From Gnetum montanum (Eukaryota > Streptophyta > Gnetopsida > Gnetales > Gnetaceae): 43,757 nucleotides of DNA. The stretch is taken from positions 126,001-169,757 of the forward strand of contig MNCI01000909.1 of the NCBI GenBank assembly GCA_015680685.1, read 5' to 3'. The notes under the pieces were generated by a model that saw nothing but the letters and a program-made list of their open reading frames with translations, was not told the DNA's origin and searched no databases. The translations under genes and the position numbers were made by a program. This document shows, piece by piece, positions 42,576-43,757 of this stretch; the first letter of the stretch is position 1; every line of letters begins with the position of its first letter.

Positions 42576-42819
42576 TCAGAATTTGAAAGTTTACATTGCT
42601 TACCTCTAATCTTACCTTTGCTACACAAAATGGTGCTAATAAGTTGAGTGCATTCATCTAAGATGATTACCAAAACTATGAACCTCGCATACTTAAATAA
42701 TTTTTGCATTCAAGTCTTCTATCATGTAAAGGTGAACTTATTGAGCATTGGTGACTTGATGTATTATCCTCCTTCCATCATTCACTTCTACATTTTTACA
42801 CTCAAATCTAGGAGTACCA
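42576..42819. other. 5' leader remnant of the Sirevirus-like element
   Basis: Sits between the 5' LTR and the gag remnant. A minus-strand TTGGTA at about 42815-42820 could be the start of a degraded iMet-type primer-binding site, with only about six matching bases. No gene is seen. Confidence 0.35.
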
Positions 42820-43757
42820 AGCTTAGAAGGACGATTGAATAAGTTCACCAATTGAAATTACACCTATCACACAAAACCCCAAATATTATGTGGTTTTACA
42901 ACTTGGATACATTCATACATAGAGGATAGAATCCATGCATACCTCCAAACTTTGTTTCTCAAAAAATTTTGTTTGAAGGATACCACACCTTGTATAAGCT
43001 CTAAGCTTTGCATTGGAGTGTTTCATCACTATGAGCCACTCAACCACACAAGGTTCAATCATTATGAAGCCACTCAACCCCACAAGGTCCCAACAAGGTC
43101 TAAATGTGATTTCATGGATCGCACAACCTTTACAAAAATTGAGCTTTGCTACATAGTGTTTTGATTCTGCAAAACCACTCAACTTCACAAGGTCCCAACA
43201 AGCTCTGAATGTGATTTCATGGATCACACAACCTTTACAAAAATTGAGCTCTACTACATAGTGTTTTGATGCTGCAAAACCACTCAACTTTGTAAGGTCC
43301 CAACAAGCTCAATGTGGATGCCTTCTTGTAGGAAGCACATCAACCCCACAAGGCTACAAGAAAAAGAAAAAGACACAAGGAAAGAATGTAGCTAAATTTA
43401 CAAGTCCTTGTCATTGAAGGTCAATACAATACATAACCAAAAAAATGATGTTACAATGAGGAAAAAGAATATAATAGCATAGATAAGATAATAATTGATC
43501 TAATGTGAATAGTTCTTGCACAATTTCCAATATTTTGGTATCTTCTTATAGCCTCAGAGTTTCTGAAAACTCCTTGGAATTCATGCAATGATCATCAAAC
43601 GACTATTATATGTCTTCTTTGAAGTTTGGATATCTACCTAAGATTGACCTCAATTCAAGAGAGACATCTCACTAGAAAATTGGACATCTTCTATGGAATG
43701 TCTCTGGGGTGGCATCTTCTCTAAGATAGAGGCATCTACTATTTCTAGGAGATGTCT
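42820..43757 (-). repeat. 5' LTR of the Sirevirus-like element (right, truncated by window end)
   Basis: Same-orientation homologue of 37638-38440; the last 300 bp or so lie beyond the window. It has an additional 105-bp unit, absent from the sister LTR. The minus frame at 42913-43287 is translated tandem repeat, not a gene. Confidence 0.85.
43070..43305. repeat. 105-bp tandem repeat inside the 5' LTR, 2.3 copies
   Basis: Units start at 43070, 43175 and 43280 with ccactcaac and contain acaaggtcccaacaag and acaacctttacaaaaatt. The left LTR has a single unit at about 37860-37985, so the duplication post-dates or was lost after divergence of the two LTRs. Confidence 0.85.

Larger units (their letters stand above)
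37638..43757 (-). mobile_element. Sirevirus-like Ty1/copia derivative lacking pol (right LTR runs off window)
   Basis: Two same-orientation LTRs flank about 4.1 kb of internal DNA. Read on the minus strand, the internal part begins with a gag remnant and continues with A+T-rich DNA carrying at least five polypurine-tract-like motifs, but no protease, integrase, RT or RNase H is readable. The LTR length (about 1.08 kb), the gag coiled coil with a KGKE...SGLG motif and the multiple PPTs fit the Sirevirus lineage. It is either an internally deleted or a non-autonomous element. Confidence 0.72.

Noticed and set aside
42571-42580. Plus-strand TGGTATCAGA resembling an initiator-Met primer-binding site
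   Set aside because: It is in the opposite orientation to the gag remnant and LTR pair and no LTR ends next to it; the match falls within the gag zinc-knuckle region, so likely chance.
42913-43287. Minus-strand 124-aa protein with an internal repeat
   Set aside because: Translation of the 105-bp LTR tandem repeat; the sister LTR does not keep the frame.

Overview
This 43.8-kb window looks like a plant nuclear intergenic region made of nested, decayed LTR retrotransposons. I found no intact host gene, no rRNA or tRNA gene, and nothing bacterial. The evidence for a plant is the set of Ty3/gypsy and Ty1/copia lineages (a chromovirus, a Tat-like lineage with a second RNase H, and a Sirevirus-like copia), iMet-type primer binding, short GT-AG introns, high A+T and strong CpG scarcity. 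A large, heavily methylated genome such as a gymnosperm is plausible, but the sequence does not prove the species.

Layout. 1-1884: LTR-type fragment of the Tat-like family with a small 82-bp tandem repeat. 1890-11984: one complete but old Ty3/gypsy chromovirus on the minus strand, with paired LTRs, a 5-bp target duplication (AGTAG), a primer-binding site, a polypurine tract and gag-PR-RT-RH-INT-chromodomain remnants. Its long leader holds a 22-bp minisatellite and an antisense, intron-bearing ORF of unknown function. 12.1-19.1 kb: Tat-like copy on the plus strand (about 190-bp tandem array, then RT-RH-second RH-INT, then 3' region). 20.6-28.7 kb: a second copy of that family on the minus strand, tail to tail with the first and with a longer array of the same repeat. 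A single N inside a 55-bp duplication at 25373-25536 looks like an assembly scar.

30.5-34.1 kb: an unrecognised plus-strand multi-exon gene or pseudogene. 34.9-37.0 kb: Tat-type gag and protease on the minus strand, possibly the front half of the minus-strand Tat copy. 37.07-37.63 kb: plus-strand gypsy protease fragment, cut off by the LTR of a Sirevirus-like copia element. 37.6-43.76 kb: that copia element on the minus strand. It has two LTRs, a string of polypurine-tract-like motifs and a gag remnant, but I see no pol.

None of the retroelement genes is intact. Catalytic Asp and Glu codons have repeatedly become Asn and Lys, and Gln/Trp codons have become stops, as expected from C-to-T decay of methylated DNA. 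The most unusual items are the two antisense/intron-bearing ORFs, the palindrome-bearing ~190-bp array shared by both Tat copies, and the pol-less Sirevirus derivative.
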